61,675 bases of DNA, from the NCBI RefSeq assembly GCF_003020125.1, contig NZ_PYFW01000018.1, positions 1-61,675 of the forward strand, written 5' to 3'. The position numbers and the translations under genes were made by a program. Source of the stretch: Bradyrhizobium sp. MOS003. Its GTDB lineage: Bacteria > Pseudomonadota > Alphaproteobacteria > Rhizobiales > Xanthobacteraceae. The notes under the pieces are model-generated. The model was not told the origin of the DNA. It worked only from the letters and a program-made list of their open reading frames with translations, and searched no databases. This document shows, one piece after another, positions 35,901 through 43,957 of this stretch; position 1 is the first letter of the stretch, and every line of letters starts with the position of its first letter.

Positions 35901-36158
35901 ATGCGCGCAAAAAAGTCTTCGGATTTGATCTCACCCGCCGGCCTCATCAAGTTGATGACGCATGCGCTGATGGGCGCAGCCCTCGGCCTCACCTTCAGCG
36001 TCACGCTGATCCTGTCCAATCCCGCCGTCGCCAGCCTGCTCGATCACAGCGGAAGCCACGCCGCGATCGTCGTCGCCCTCACATTGGTGACGACGTTCGC
36101 GATCGGCGCCACACTCACCGGCGCGGTGTTCATCCTGGTGGAAGACAAGCAATCTTGA
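35901..36158 (+). CDS. small two-helix membrane protein
   Basis: An 85-residue protein with a short hydrophilic N-terminus and two predicted membrane helices: about 18-42 (LMTHALMGAALGLTFSVTLIL) and 52-78 (IVVALTLVTTFAIGATLTGAV). Ends EDKQS. A consensus stress promoter stands just upstream. Function unknown. Confidence 0.7.
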   Translation: MRAKKSSDLISPAGLIKLMTHALMGAALGLTFSVTLILSNPAVASLLDHSGSHAAIVVALTLVTTFAIGATLTGAVFILVEDKQS

Positions 36159-36191
36159 AGCGTCCGTGACCTCTCGGAGATACGCCTGTCC

Positions 36192-36216
36192 GGAACTCCT
36201 TCGGCAAATAGCGGTT
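36192..36216 (+). promoter_or_regulatory. sigma-EcfG-type promoter, GGAAC-N17-GTT
   Basis: GGAAC 36192-36196, spacer 17, GTT 36214-36216, 37 bp before the gene at 36254. Confidence 0.65.
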
Positions 36217-36253
36217 GGCTGCCTGCGTCAATTTAACCCAGGGAGGTCCCCGC

Positions 36254-36502
36254 ATGACAACGACCAAACTCGTTCTCACCGCCATGTTGGCCACCGGCCT
36301 CGCCGCTGCGCCGCTCGCCGCACAGGCCAAGTCGCACAAGGCGAAACACGGATCATCGATGTCGTCATCACAGACCACCGGCGCCAACACCAAGGCCTCG
36401 AAGGGCGCGGATCCCTCCGGTCAGGGCGGTTCCGGTCCCGGCTCGGACCAGGGCGGCACCATGACGAACCAGAACGGCAAGGGCATGACCAATACCAAGT
36501 AG
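36254..36502 (+). CDS. small secreted Gly/Ser/Lys-rich protein
   Basis: An 82-residue protein. Signal peptide MTTTKLVLTAMLATGLAAAP ending near AQA; the mature chain is low-complexity (KSHKAKHGSSMSSSQTTG, then GQGGSGPGSDQGG) and probably disordered. Strong GGGAGG ribosome site, EcfG-type promoter and terminator make it a self-contained stress gene. Function unknown. Confidence 0.7.
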   Translation: MTTTKLVLTAMLATGLAAAPLAAQAKSHKAKHGSSMSSSQTTGANTKASKGADPSGQGGSGPGSDQGGTMTNQNGKGMTNTK

Positions 36503-36524
36503 GCCCAGGCCGACCGGTTCAGAC

Positions 36525-36553
36525 AAAAGCCCCGCGGCGACGCGGGGCTTTTT
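36525..36553. terminator. bidirectional terminator
   Basis: AAAAGCCCCGCG / CGCGGGGCTTTT with loop GCGA; U-tracts on both strands. It separates the secreted protein gene from the convergent DJ-1/PfpI gene. Confidence 0.88.
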
Positions 36554-36576
36554 CGTTGCAGGAGAGCTGTTGCCAC

Positions 36577-37137
36577 TCAGGCAGCGTTGCGCTGCACGTG
36601 ACGGCCCTCCTTTACTTCTTCGATGATCTTGGCGCTGAACGCTTCCAGGTCACCGGGATTGCGCGAGGTGATGATGCCCTGGTCGACCACCACGGCGGAG
36701 TCTTCCCATGCCGCGCCGGCATTGATGACATCGGTCTTGATGGACTTGTAGGACGTCATCTTGCGGCCCTTGGCGATGCCCGTCTCGATCAGGAGCCACG
36801 GCGCATGGCAGACGGCGGCAACGATTTTCTTCGCATTGAAGATGTCCTTGATGAAGGACAATGCCTTTGGCTCGAGGCGAAGCAGGTCGGGGTTAATCTG
36901 TCCGCCCGGCAATACCAGGGCGTCGTAGTCGCTGCTGGAAGCCTGGTCCAGCGTCTTGTCGACCCTCACCGACCGCCCCCAATCCTTCTTGTCCCAGCCC
37001 TTGATCTCGCCGGCTGCAAGCGAGATCACGTGAACCGTTGCGCCGGCCTGTTTCAGACGGTCGCGCGGCACTTCCAGTTCCGACTGCTCGAAACCATTCG
37101 TCGCGAGAATGGCAATGGTCTTGCCTTTGATATCCAT
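36577..37137 (-). CDS. DJ-1/PfpI family protein (type 1 glutamine amidotransferase-like)
   Basis: A 186-residue cytoplasmic protein of the PfpI/YhbO branch, linked in other bacteria to protection against oxidative and carbonyl stress. The nucleophile elbow AAVCHAPWLLIETG holds the conserved Cys-His (about residues 110-111), and Glu of FEQSELEVPRD is the third element. GGAG six bases upstream of ATG 37137. Its promoter region has GGAAC-N17-ATT, which is not a full match. Confidence 0.88.
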   Translation of the reverse strand: MDIKGKTIAILATNGFEQSELEVPRDRLKQAGATVHVISLAAGEIKGWDKKDWGRSVRVDKTLDQASSSDYDALVLPGGQINPDLLRLEPKALSFIKDIFNAKKIVAAVCHAPWLLIETGIAKGRKMTSYKSIKTDVINAGAAWEDSAVVVDQGIITSRNPGDLEAFSAKIIEEVKEGRHVQRNAA

Positions 37138-37292
37138 GGAACGCTCCAATGCTGGGTCAGGAGCCCGGTCAATCGGCCCATCACGCTTCCGTTCCGAGCA
37201 CTGGCGCAGCTCACGGGGATGTGCGGCTGGCCTCGATGGCTCCAGAAACGTACGCGGCAGAGGCAGATCCAGCGCATCGCTTGCGGGCACGC

Positions 37293-37502
37293 TTAGCTGC
37301 GTCGGATGTCAGCGGTGTTAAGGCCGCCGCCCGCGGAGTTCGTCTTCACGAGTTGCTCGAGCTGCGACCGCTTGCGTCCGAGCAGAAGTTGAGCCGCAGC
37401 ATCATCGAGACCGGCACGCTGCAATTGCCGGATGGCAGAGCCCAGTTCGAGAATCTCGGCGCGCAACCTCAAGATCCGGTAAGTGTCCGGGTCCTCTTCC
37501 AT
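37293..37502 (-). CDS. small coiled-coil hypothetical protein, second gene of a LexA-box unit
   Basis: A 69-residue protein, mostly one helix: YRILRLRAEILELGSAIRQL and GRKRSQLEQLVKT. It lies 18 bp after the 91-residue gene on the same strand, so both should be read from the promoter overlapped by the LexA-type box at 37806. No family recognised. Confidence 0.58.
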   Translation of the reverse strand: MEEDPDTYRILRLRAEILELGSAIRQLQRAGLDDAAAQLLLGRKRSQLEQLVKTNSAGGGLNTADIRRS

Positions 37503-37520
37503 GGCGCCCCCTCAAAGGTT

Positions 37521-37796
37521 TCAGCGCCGGGTGCGCGCGCGCTCGGGATTGCCGGCTGTCTTTACAAGACGAAAGCGCGCCCGGTCGCGGACGTCTGGCA
37601 GCACACCGCCGCCGCCGGCAGCCTTCCATTCGCCGATCAGCAGGTCGACCTTCCGGCGCAGATCCATCTGCACCAGGGCCTGCTCGGCGCAATCGCGATC
37701 GCCATTGATGAGATCGCGCACCGAGGCCTCGACGCCGGCCATTTCAAGCCTCAAGGCGCTGATTTTACGTCGAATTTCATTAATTCTGTTGTCCAT
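37521..37796 (-). CDS. small coiled-coil hypothetical protein, first gene of a LexA-box unit
   Basis: A 91-residue protein whose first 45 residues form a charged helix (INEIRRKISALRLEMAGVEA), followed by MDLRRKVDLLIGEWKAAGGGG and a basic tail ending RARTRR. The length and pattern suggest a nucleic-acid- or protein-binding helical hairpin, but no family was recognised. The LexA-type box ends 10 bp upstream of its ATG, so it is probably DNA-damage inducible. Confidence 0.6.
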   Translation of the reverse strand: MDNRINEIRRKISALRLEMAGVEASVRDLINGDRDCAEQALVQMDLRRKVDLLIGEWKAAGGGGVLPDVRDRARFRLVKTAGNPERARTRR

Positions 37797-37805
37797 GGCT
37801 TGTTA

Positions 37806-37820
37806 GAACAAAATAAGAAC
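37806..37820. promoter_or_regulatory. LexA (SOS) box, GAAC-N7-GAAC
   Basis: GAACAAAATAAGAAC is a perfect direct repeat GAAC-N7-GAAC, the operator recognised by LexA in Alphaproteobacteria. It lies between divergent small genes: 10 bp from the start of the minus-strand pair (37796) and 44 bp from the plus-strand start (37865), so it could repress either, most likely the minus pair. Confidence 0.68.
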
Positions 37821-37864
37821 ATATAGTCAAGCCACGATTTTCAGGAGTCAGGAGGGAGAGCGAC

Positions 37865-38059
37865 ATGCAGGTTCAAGGTCGATACGACGCCAAGGTTTTC
37901 CTGACCGAGCAGATGACGCGGACGCAGGGGCTGAGGTTGAAACGGCTGAGCGAGGAGGCCTATCAGCCCGCACAATATGCGCGCGATCTATCATTCAGCG
38001 AGGCCGCCCGGCGCATCCAGGTTCTGGAAGCCGAGATCGAGCTGGCGAATTCGTTCTAG
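37865..38059 (+). CDS. DUF3072-like small protein
   Basis: A 64-residue protein. LTEQMTRTQGLRLKRLSEEA then ARDLSFSEAARRIQVLEAEI matches the short helical DUF3072 pattern (T-x-x-Q-x-x-x-L-K-x-L-x-E-E-A, then a SAP-like second helix). GGAGGGAG before the ATG. It may share the LexA-box region. Role unknown; such motifs sometimes bind DNA. Confidence 0.7.
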   Translation: MQVQGRYDAKVFLTEQMTRTQGLRLKRLSEEAYQPAQYARDLSFSEAARRIQVLEAEIELANSF

Positions 38060-38095
38060 GCTGCGTCGCGCATCTGCAACGTTGGATGCGCTTTC

Positions 38096-38120
38096 GGAAC
38101 CATGCCCCTATCGAGAGGTT
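38096..38120 (+). promoter_or_regulatory. sigma-EcfG-type promoter for the histone-like gene
   Basis: GGAAC 38096-38100, spacer 17, GTT 38118-38120, 24 bp before the ATG at 38145. Confidence 0.65.
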
Positions 38121-38144
38121 TTCCCGGGCCAAGGGAGAACATGC

Positions 38145-38450
38145 ATGGCACGGAAGGCAAAGAAACGCCGCTACTCGCCCAGCTCCGGCAGCGATGTCGA
38201 GAACGAGATGCGCCGCTACAAGAAGGGCACCGCGAAGAGCGGCCCCAAAGGCCGTGGCGGTCGCGTGAAGAGCCGCAAGCAGGCAATCGCAATCGGACTG
38301 TCGAAGGCACGCAAGAAGGGCAAGAAGGTCCCGAAGAAGGCTGCCAAGACATCGTCCAAGACATCGTCGAAGAAAAGGACGACCAAGAAGACGACGACCA
38401 AGAAGAAGACAACCAAGAAATCGTCGAAGCGCAAATCCAGCAAGCGCTGA
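38145..38450 (+). CDS. DUF6496 / histone H1-like lysine-rich protein
   Basis: A 101-residue protein. Residues 1-60 (RYSPSSGSDVENEMRRYKKG, then GRGGRVKSRKQAIAIGLSKA) match the DUF6496 pattern. Residues 60-101 are a Lys/Thr/Ser tail (KKTTTKKKTTKKSSKR) like the C-terminal tail of histone H1. It probably coats or compacts DNA. The EcfG-type promoter suggests use in stress or stationary phase. Confidence 0.82.
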   Translation: MARKAKKRRYSPSSGSDVENEMRRYKKGTAKSGPKGRGGRVKSRKQAIAIGLSKARKKGKKVPKKAAKTSSKTSSKKRTTKKTTTKKKTTKKSSKRKSSKR

Positions 38451-38462
38451 CGGCGCTCCGTC

Positions 38463-38825
38463 TCAGATCATGCTGCCCGGCATGAAGCAGCGGATCGAGA
38501 CCCCGAACGCGGTCTTCACCGGCCACACCATGGTGCGGCCGGCCCGGTTCGGCTCGGTGATGACGGCCTCGTCCGGCACCTCGATCCATTCGCCGTCGAG
38601 ACGCACGCGATAATGCCCGTTATGCGACTCCCAGTCGGGATCGGCGACGGCAAACCCGTCAGCATCCGAGCAGCACGGACCGAGGTGGCTGCGCAAACCG
38701 TCGAACCATGGCTTCAGGGGTGAGTCCGCGTAGCGGCCGCCGTCCCGCCCGAGCGCGTTTCCGCCCCAGAGCACGAGGGGCGCCACGAGCAGCGCACTTC
38801 TTAGCGAGAGCTTCAATCGATCCAT
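38463..38825 (-). CDS. secreted hypothetical protein
   Basis: A 120-residue protein with a signal peptide (MDRLKLSLRSALLVAPLVLW, cleavage near ALG). The mature part has WFDGLRSHLGPCCSDADGFA with adjacent cysteines and GHYRVRLDGEWIEVPDEAVI; a third Cys near the C-terminus (SIRCFMPG). I recall this as a conserved protein of Bradyrhizobium. Function unknown. The frame extends to 39020, but the signal peptide fixes 38825. Confidence 0.68.
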   Translation of the reverse strand: MDRLKLSLRSALLVAPLVLWGGNALGRDGGRYADSPLKPWFDGLRSHLGPCCSDADGFAVADPDWESHNGHYRVRLDGEWIEVPDEAVITEPNRAGRTMVWPVKTAFGVSIRCFMPGSMI

Positions 38826-39044
38826 GTCGGCACCGACCAATGCGAACCAGCGGCCGATTCCGCGAGCCGCGGCAGGTTCCAGGTTCCACGCTCGCATGCG
38901 ACCTGGCGGCGTCATTGCCGCCAAGCCTTCAGCAACTTGAAAGTGTGACGAGCGAACACGGCTTTTTCGGACGAACCGCGTCGTCATCGCTGGCGTTGAC
39001 GAGAATGTTATCGTTCGCATCCCGGCAAGCCCGAAGGCGAACGG

Positions 39045-39072
39045 AAAAGGCGGCCACGAGGGCCGCCTTTCT
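39045..39072. terminator. terminator of the Deg protease gene
   Basis: aaaggcggcc / ggccgccttt with a five-base loop, U-tract on the minus strand (TTTTCCG). It lies 26 bp after the protease stop. Confidence 0.82.
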
Positions 39073-39097
39073 TGTTCAATGCCGATCGACGTTCGCC

Positions 39098-40633
39098 TCA
39101 GGCGAACGGTACCGCGACGAACCGGGTCGCCTGCGCGCTCCTGACCTGCAACAGCACGCTGCGCTTGCCGGACGATTTGGCCTGCGCCAGTTCGGAGCGG
39201 ACATCGCCGACATTGGCGACGGCCTTGCCGCCGACATTGAGGATGACGTCGCCGGTCTGGATGCCGCGCTGCGCCGCCGGCCCTTGCGGGTCGACCTCGG
39301 TGACGACGACGCCCTTCTGGCCGGCGCCCTGGACGTCGCCGGCCGGAGCCAGAGCAAGACCGAGGCGCGGAGTGTCGGGGCCCGACTGCTCCTTGCCAAC
39401 ATCGGCCTTGGCCTGCCGTTCGTTCGGCAGCTCGCCGAGCGCCAGCGTCACCGTCTTGCTGTCGCCCTTGTGGAAGACGTCGAGCTTCACCGAGCTGCCG
39501 GGTGCAAGGGTCGCGATCGTGCGGGCAAGGTCTCGCGAATCCTTGACCGTCGTGCCGTTGACGGCGGTGATGACGTCACCCGCCTCGATGCCGGCCTTCG
39601 CCGCCGGGCTGCCGTCCTGCGGGGTGTCGACGATGGCGCCGCGCGCCTCCTTCAGCCCGAGGCTGTCGGCGATCTCGGCGGTCACCGGCTGCACCTGCAC
39701 GCCGAGCCAGCCGCGCGTCACCGCGCCCTTGTCCTTCAGCTGCGCGACGACGAGCTTTGCGGTCGAGGCCGGAATGTCGAAGCCGATGCCGACCGAACCG
39801 CCGGAAGGCGAGAAGATCGCGGTGTTCACGCCGATCACGTTGCCGTTCATGTCGAAGGCCGGGCCGCCGGAATTGCCCTTGTTGATGGGCGCATCGATCT
39901 GGATGAAGTCGTCATAGGGACCGTTGCCGATGTCGCGGCCGCTGGCCGAGACGATGCCGGCGGTCACGGTGCCGCCGAGGCCGAAGGGATTGCCGACCGC
40001 AACCACCCAGTCGCCGATGCGCGGCTTCTGGTCGGAGAATTTGACGAACGGAAAATCCTTCTTGCCGTCGACCTTGATCAGCGCGAGATCGGTCTTCGGA
40101 TCGGTGCCGACCACCTTGGCGGTGTAGCTGGTGCCGTCATCCAGGGTCACCTGCACCGACTCGGCATGGTCGACGACGTGGTTGTTGGTGACGGCATAGC
40201 CGTCGGCGGAGATGAAGAAGCCGGAGCCCTCGCCCGTGATCATCTGATGGCGCTGGCGCGGCATGCCGTTCATGCCACCCGGGCCGCGGAACCCGAACTG
40301 CCGGGAGAACTGGTCGAACGGAGAATCCTCGTCCTGATCCATCCGGTTCTGTTGCAGCATCGCGCTCTTGTCGTTGTCCTGGTCGATCTTGACCCGCACC
40401 GAGATGACGGCGGGCTTGACCTTGCTGACGAGATCACCGAAGCCCGGCGGAGTCGCAGCGGACTCCGCGGCCTGGGCCGGCGCGATGAAGGAGTTCGGAC
40501 CGAACGGCAAGGAGCCGGGAGAAGCCGCCAGCACGGCCACGCCGAGCGCGGCGACGGTGCCGAGCAGCGCGAGCCGGCGCGGCCTCAAGATCCTGCGGGA
40601 CGTCGGGATGTCGGAATTGACGCGATCGTTCAT
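39098..40633 (-). CDS. Do-family (DegP/DegQ-like) periplasmic serine protease
   Basis: A 511-residue periplasmic protease-chaperone. A signal anchor (about 18-50) ends at AQA; the trypsin-like domain has the triad His in VTNNHVVDHAES, Asp in KTDLALIKV and Ser in NKGNSGGPAF; two PDZ domains follow (about 300-395 and 415-505), each with a GDVI motif. Length and domain order are normal. Start 40633 (MNDRVNSDIP) has no strong ribosome site; the in-frame ATG at 40678 has a better one (GGTGGCGAGG), so the start could be there. The frame runs open to 41290 as an artefact. Confidence 0.9.
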   Translation of the reverse strand: MNDRVNSDIPTSRRILRPRRLALLGTVAALGVAVLAASPGSLPFGPNSFIAPAQAAESAATPPGFGDLVSKVKPAVISVRVKIDQDNDKSAMLQQNRMDQDEDSPFDQFSRQFGFRGPGGMNGMPRQRHQMITGEGSGFFISADGYAVTNNHVVDHAESVQVTLDDGTSYTAKVVGTDPKTDLALIKVDGKKDFPFVKFSDQKPRIGDWVVAVGNPFGLGGTVTAGIVSASGRDIGNGPYDDFIQIDAPINKGNSGGPAFDMNGNVIGVNTAIFSPSGGSVGIGFDIPASTAKLVVAQLKDKGAVTRGWLGVQVQPVTAEIADSLGLKEARGAIVDTPQDGSPAAKAGIEAGDVITAVNGTTVKDSRDLARTIATLAPGSSVKLDVFHKGDSKTVTLALGELPNERQAKADVGKEQSGPDTPRLGLALAPAGDVQGAGQKGVVVTEVDPQGPAAQRGIQTGDVILNVGGKAVANVGDVRSELAQAKSSGKRSVLLQVRSAQATRFVAVPFA

Positions 40634-40840
40634 GTCGGAATGTCCATGTTGGGTAAGGTGTCGCCTTGTCTCCAACATGGCCCTCGCCACCTTACGACGT
40701 CCCGTCCGTCCGATTAAATCTTGGCAAAGAACGCGCGGCCCCGCGGAAGATCGCCGCCCGCGCATTTGATGCAGCTCAACGCGCGTCCTTCGGACGGTGA
40801 AAAACTGCGGCCACCGGATGATGTCCCTCGGAGGCGCGCC

Positions 40841-41677
40841 ATGTACAAAGACATTCTCGTCCACATCCCTACCGAACGCCCGATGCGCTCGGCGATCGAC
40901 GGCTCGATTTCGCTCGCGGCGCAGTTCAACGCCCATCTCGACGCGGTCGCGATCGGCTATGTCGCAACCAGTGCGGCCTACGTGATGGAGGGCGGCGCCG
41001 CGGTCGCGGCCGTGTTCGAACTGGAACGCGAGCGCGCCGTGGAGCGGGCCGAGGCCGCGCTCTCGGTATTTGGGATCGAAGCGGCGAACGCCGGCGTCTC
41101 CTACGGCTGCCGCGCGCTCGGCGCGATCCCGGCGGATGCAGCCGGCTCGCTCGGCGAGATGGCGCGACTGCACGACCTCAGCGTCGTGCTCCAGCCTGAT
41201 CCTGCGCAGGGCTCGTTCGACAACGACGTACCCCGCGAGATCCTGTTCCAGGCAGGCGGTCCGGTGTTGTTCCTGCCCTACACCTTCCATGGAGCTTTCA
41301 AGGCAAGCCGGATCGGCATCTGCTGGGACGGCAGCCGCGTCTCGGCCCGCGCCGTGCGCGACGCCGCACCGTTCCTGGCGCGCGCCGACGAGATCGTGAT
41401 CATCACCATCAACGAAGCCAAGGCCGTGTCCGACGAAGTGTCAGCGAGCAACCTGGCAAGACATCTCGGCCGGCGCGGATTGTCGACCCGAACGGTCGGC
41501 TTGTCGGCGAGCCGCGCCGACATCCAGCCGACCATTCTGTCGCTGGCGGCCGACGAGGCACTCGATCTGCTGGTGATGGGCGGCTACGGCCATTCGCGCT
41601 TGCAGGAGCGCGTTCTCGGCGGCGTCACCCGCGCCATGCTGGAAGCCATGACGGTCCCGACGCTGATGTCGCATTGA
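40841..41677 (+). CDS. universal stress protein (UspA), tandem-domain type
   Basis: A 278-residue protein. The N-terminal Usp domain starts YKDILVHIPTERPMRSAID; the second (about 145-278) is better conserved and ends with the ATP-binding motif VMGGYGHSRLQERVLGGVTR. The first domain is degenerate, as in many rhizobial Usps. GGAGGC just upstream of the ATG. Divergent from the protease gene. Confidence 0.87.
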   Translation: MYKDILVHIPTERPMRSAIDGSISLAAQFNAHLDAVAIGYVATSAAYVMEGGAAVAAVFELERERAVERAEAALSVFGIEAANAGVSYGCRALGAIPADAAGSLGEMARLHDLSVVLQPDPAQGSFDNDVPREILFQAGGPVLFLPYTFHGAFKASRIGICWDGSRVSARAVRDAAPFLARADEIVIITINEAKAVSDEVSASNLARHLGRRGLSTRTVGLSASRADIQPTILSLAADEALDLLVMGGYGHSRLQERVLGGVTRAMLEAMTVPTLMSH

Positions 41678-41692
41678 GACCAGCAGGTGCCG

Positions 41693-41902
41693 TTACGCTG
41701 CGACCGGGGTCTCCCACGTCGCGGGCACGGCGTCCTCGTTGTGTGGCACATTGCACGCGTCGAAATGCGCCTTGAGCTCGACCTCGGCGAGATGTTCGAA
41801 ATGTTCGGCCTGGCCGAGGAGCTCCCAGGTCTGAAGCGGCCGGTAAGCCGCCTGCTGACGACAGAGCGACGCCAGCGCCCGGTAGCGACGTACGTTCTCC
41901 AT
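41693..41902 (-). CDS. small ENVRRYR-type hypothetical protein, copy 1
   Basis: A 69-residue protein starting MENVRRYRALASLCRQQAAY, then a Trp-containing helix TWELLGQAEHFEHLAEVEL. It is a paralogue of the protein at 58205-58414; the two share ENVRRYR, ASL-x-RQ-x-AA and an ELxAxF ending. GAGGG before ATG 41902. Function unknown. The segment 41903-42083 holds no clear gene. Confidence 0.65.
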   Translation of the reverse strand: MENVRRYRALASLCRQQAAYRPLQTWELLGQAEHFEHLAEVELKAHFDACNVPHNEDAVPATWETPVAA

Positions 41903-42083
41903 GAGACCCTCCCTCGCATTCACTGGGCTTATTGCTCCGATTTGCGTCAGGCCGATGGCGGTTGTGCAAAAGATTTTCTGCGCCCAGCGCGCGCCTGGCC
42001 TTGGCCTGTCTTTTAGGAAATATATGTCCGGCCCAAAGTTCCAAACCTGGGTCGATTGACGCCCGGGGGCCCGGATCCATCGG

Positions 42084-43955
42084 CTAGGCGTAGAGCCGGC
42101 GCTCCACGGTCACGCCGACCAGATGGAGATAGCGCTCGATCAGGTCTGGCCGGCCGACCAGATAGCCCTGCATCTCCTCGCAGGCCTCCCGCGCCAGGAA
42201 GGCACGCTGCGCTTCCGTCTCCACCCCCTCGGCAATGACCGGGATATTCAGGGCGTGCGCGAGGCTCAGGACCGCGCGGACGATCTCGGCCGATTGCGGC
42301 GTCGCCTCGAGATTGGAGATGAAGCTGCGATCGATCTTGATCTTGTCGAACGGGAACGACTGGAGATAGGACAGCGAGGAATAGCCGGTGCCGAAGTCGT
42401 CCATTGCGATGCGGATACCGAGCGCCTTCAGCCGCCTGAGCAGATTGAGCGCGCGGGTGAAATCACCGATCAGCACACCCTCGGTGATCTCGACCTCGAG
42501 CCGCGTCGGCGTAAGCCCGGTCTCCAGCAGGATCTGGTGGATCGAACGTTCGAGATCGCCGGCCTGGAACTGGACCGGCGACAGATTGACGGCGACCTGC
42601 AGCGGCCGCGGCCAGGATGCCGCCTCGCGGCACGCTTCGCGCAAGACCCATTCGCCGATCTCGACGATCAACCCGTTCTCCTCGGCAAGCGGAATGAACT
42701 GGTCCGGCGGCACGAAGCCCCGCGTCGGGTGATTCCAGCGCAGCAGAGCCTCGAAGCCGATGACCTCGCCATCCACCCGCGCCTGCGGCTGGAAGTAGAC
42801 CAGGAACTGGTTCAGCTCCAGCGCCTGTCGCAGATCGTGCTGCAACAGCCTGCGGTCGCGCAGCTCCTGGTCCATCTCGGATTCGAAAACGCGGACGCGC
42901 CCACGGCCCTCGCGCTTGGCACGATAGAGCGCGGAATCGGCGTTGGCGAGCAAGGTGACGGCATTCACGCCGTCATCGGGATAAAACGCGACGCCGACGC
43001 TGAGGCCGACATGGGGGAGATAATCGTCGACCTTGAGTTCGTTGCCGATCGTTTCGACCAGCCGTTCGGCGAGCGCCAGAACGTCCTCGTGCCTGATTCC
43101 GTCGGGCATCAGGATCATGAACTCGTCGCCGCCGATACGGGCGACGAAGGCGCCGTCGGCTTCCGCGGCAAGCCGGTCGGCCGCCGCCCGCATCAGCATG
43201 TCGCCGACCGGATGGCCGAACACGTCGTTGACCTCCTTGAAGCGGTCGAGATCGAGGCTGAGCACGGCAAAACTGGTCGCCGCCTCCTGCGCCCGCTCCA
43301 ACCGCTCGCCGAGTGCGGCGTTGAAGGCGCTGCGGTTCGGCAGGTCGGTCAACGCGTCATGATGCGCAAGATGGCTGATCCGCGCCTCGTTCGTGATCCT
43401 CTCAGTGACGTCCTCGATCACGCCGACCAGATATTGCGGCGCGCCGCTGCCGTCCCTGACCAGCAGCTTGCGCGAATTGACCAGACGATCGTGGCCCTTC
43501 ACGCCGATCTCGAGCAGATGCCCCTCCAGGAACATCGGCGTGCCGCTGTCGACGACGCGGCGATCCTGCTCGTTGACGACGCGGGCGATATGGTCCGGAA
43601 AAATCTGCTGCGGAGTCTTGCCCAGCATCGCCTCGCGCGGCATGCCGTAATACTCTTCGCCGGCGCGGTTGAGCAGGACGTAGCGGGAATCCTTTGCATC
43701 CTTGGCGAATACCGCGATCGGGATGTTCTCGATGATGCTGTCGAGGAATTCGCGCGCGCGCCGCAGATCCTGCTCGGCGCGTTTGTGCGTCAGTTCGAGT
43801 TCCTCGATCATCAGCTTGATCGCACGGTCGGTGCGGCGGCGATCGCGATCGCCCTCCTCGTAGGCCGCACTGACGAGCTCGCCGAGCTTGATCAGGTCGA
43901 CCTGTCCGGATTCATCCGTCGACTGGCGGATCTGTCTTGCGAGCAGCCGGTGCAT
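42084..43955 (-). CDS. PAS-GGDEF-EAL c-di-GMP signalling protein
   Basis: A 623-residue soluble protein. Coiled N-terminus (about 1-65), PAS/PAC (about 65-185, ending IEDVTERITNE), GGDEF (about 190-355, motif RIGGDEF intact, no RxxD inhibitory site seen) and EAL (about 375-610, EALLRW, NLSPVQF, EITEG, DDFGTGYSSL and a final EGVE). All catalytic residues are present in both halves, so it may both make and break c-di-GMP; which dominates is unknown. Starts 2 bp after the FIST gene: a sensor-output pair. Confidence 0.9.
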   Translation of the reverse strand: MHRLLARQIRQSTDESGQVDLIKLGELVSAAYEEGDRDRRRTDRAIKLMIEELELTHKRAEQDLRRAREFLDSIIENIPIAVFAKDAKDSRYVLLNRAGEEYYGMPREAMLGKTPQQIFPDHIARVVNEQDRRVVDSGTPMFLEGHLLEIGVKGHDRLVNSRKLLVRDGSGAPQYLVGVIEDVTERITNEARISHLAHHDALTDLPNRSAFNAALGERLERAQEAATSFAVLSLDLDRFKEVNDVFGHPVGDMLMRAAADRLAAEADGAFVARIGGDEFMILMPDGIRHEDVLALAERLVETIGNELKVDDYLPHVGLSVGVAFYPDDGVNAVTLLANADSALYRAKREGRGRVRVFESEMDQELRDRRLLQHDLRQALELNQFLVYFQPQARVDGEVIGFEALLRWNHPTRGFVPPDQFIPLAEENGLIVEIGEWVLREACREAASWPRPLQVAVNLSPVQFQAGDLERSIHQILLETGLTPTRLEVEITEGVLIGDFTRALNLLRRLKALGIRIAMDDFGTGYSSLSYLQSFPFDKIKIDRSFISNLEATPQSAEIVRAVLSLAHALNIPVIAEGVETEAQRAFLAREACEEMQGYLVGRPDLIERYLHLVGVTVERRLYA

Positions 43956-43957
43956 GG

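Noticed and set aside
37138..37200. GGAAC upstream of the DJ-1/PfpI gene as a stress promoter
   Set aside because: At spacer 17 the -10 half reads ATT instead of GTT, so it does not meet the pattern used for the others.
39098..41290. A 730-codon version of the Deg protease reaching to 41290
   Set aside because: The extra N-terminus lies antisense to the Usp gene and the signal peptide of the protease starts at or near 40633.
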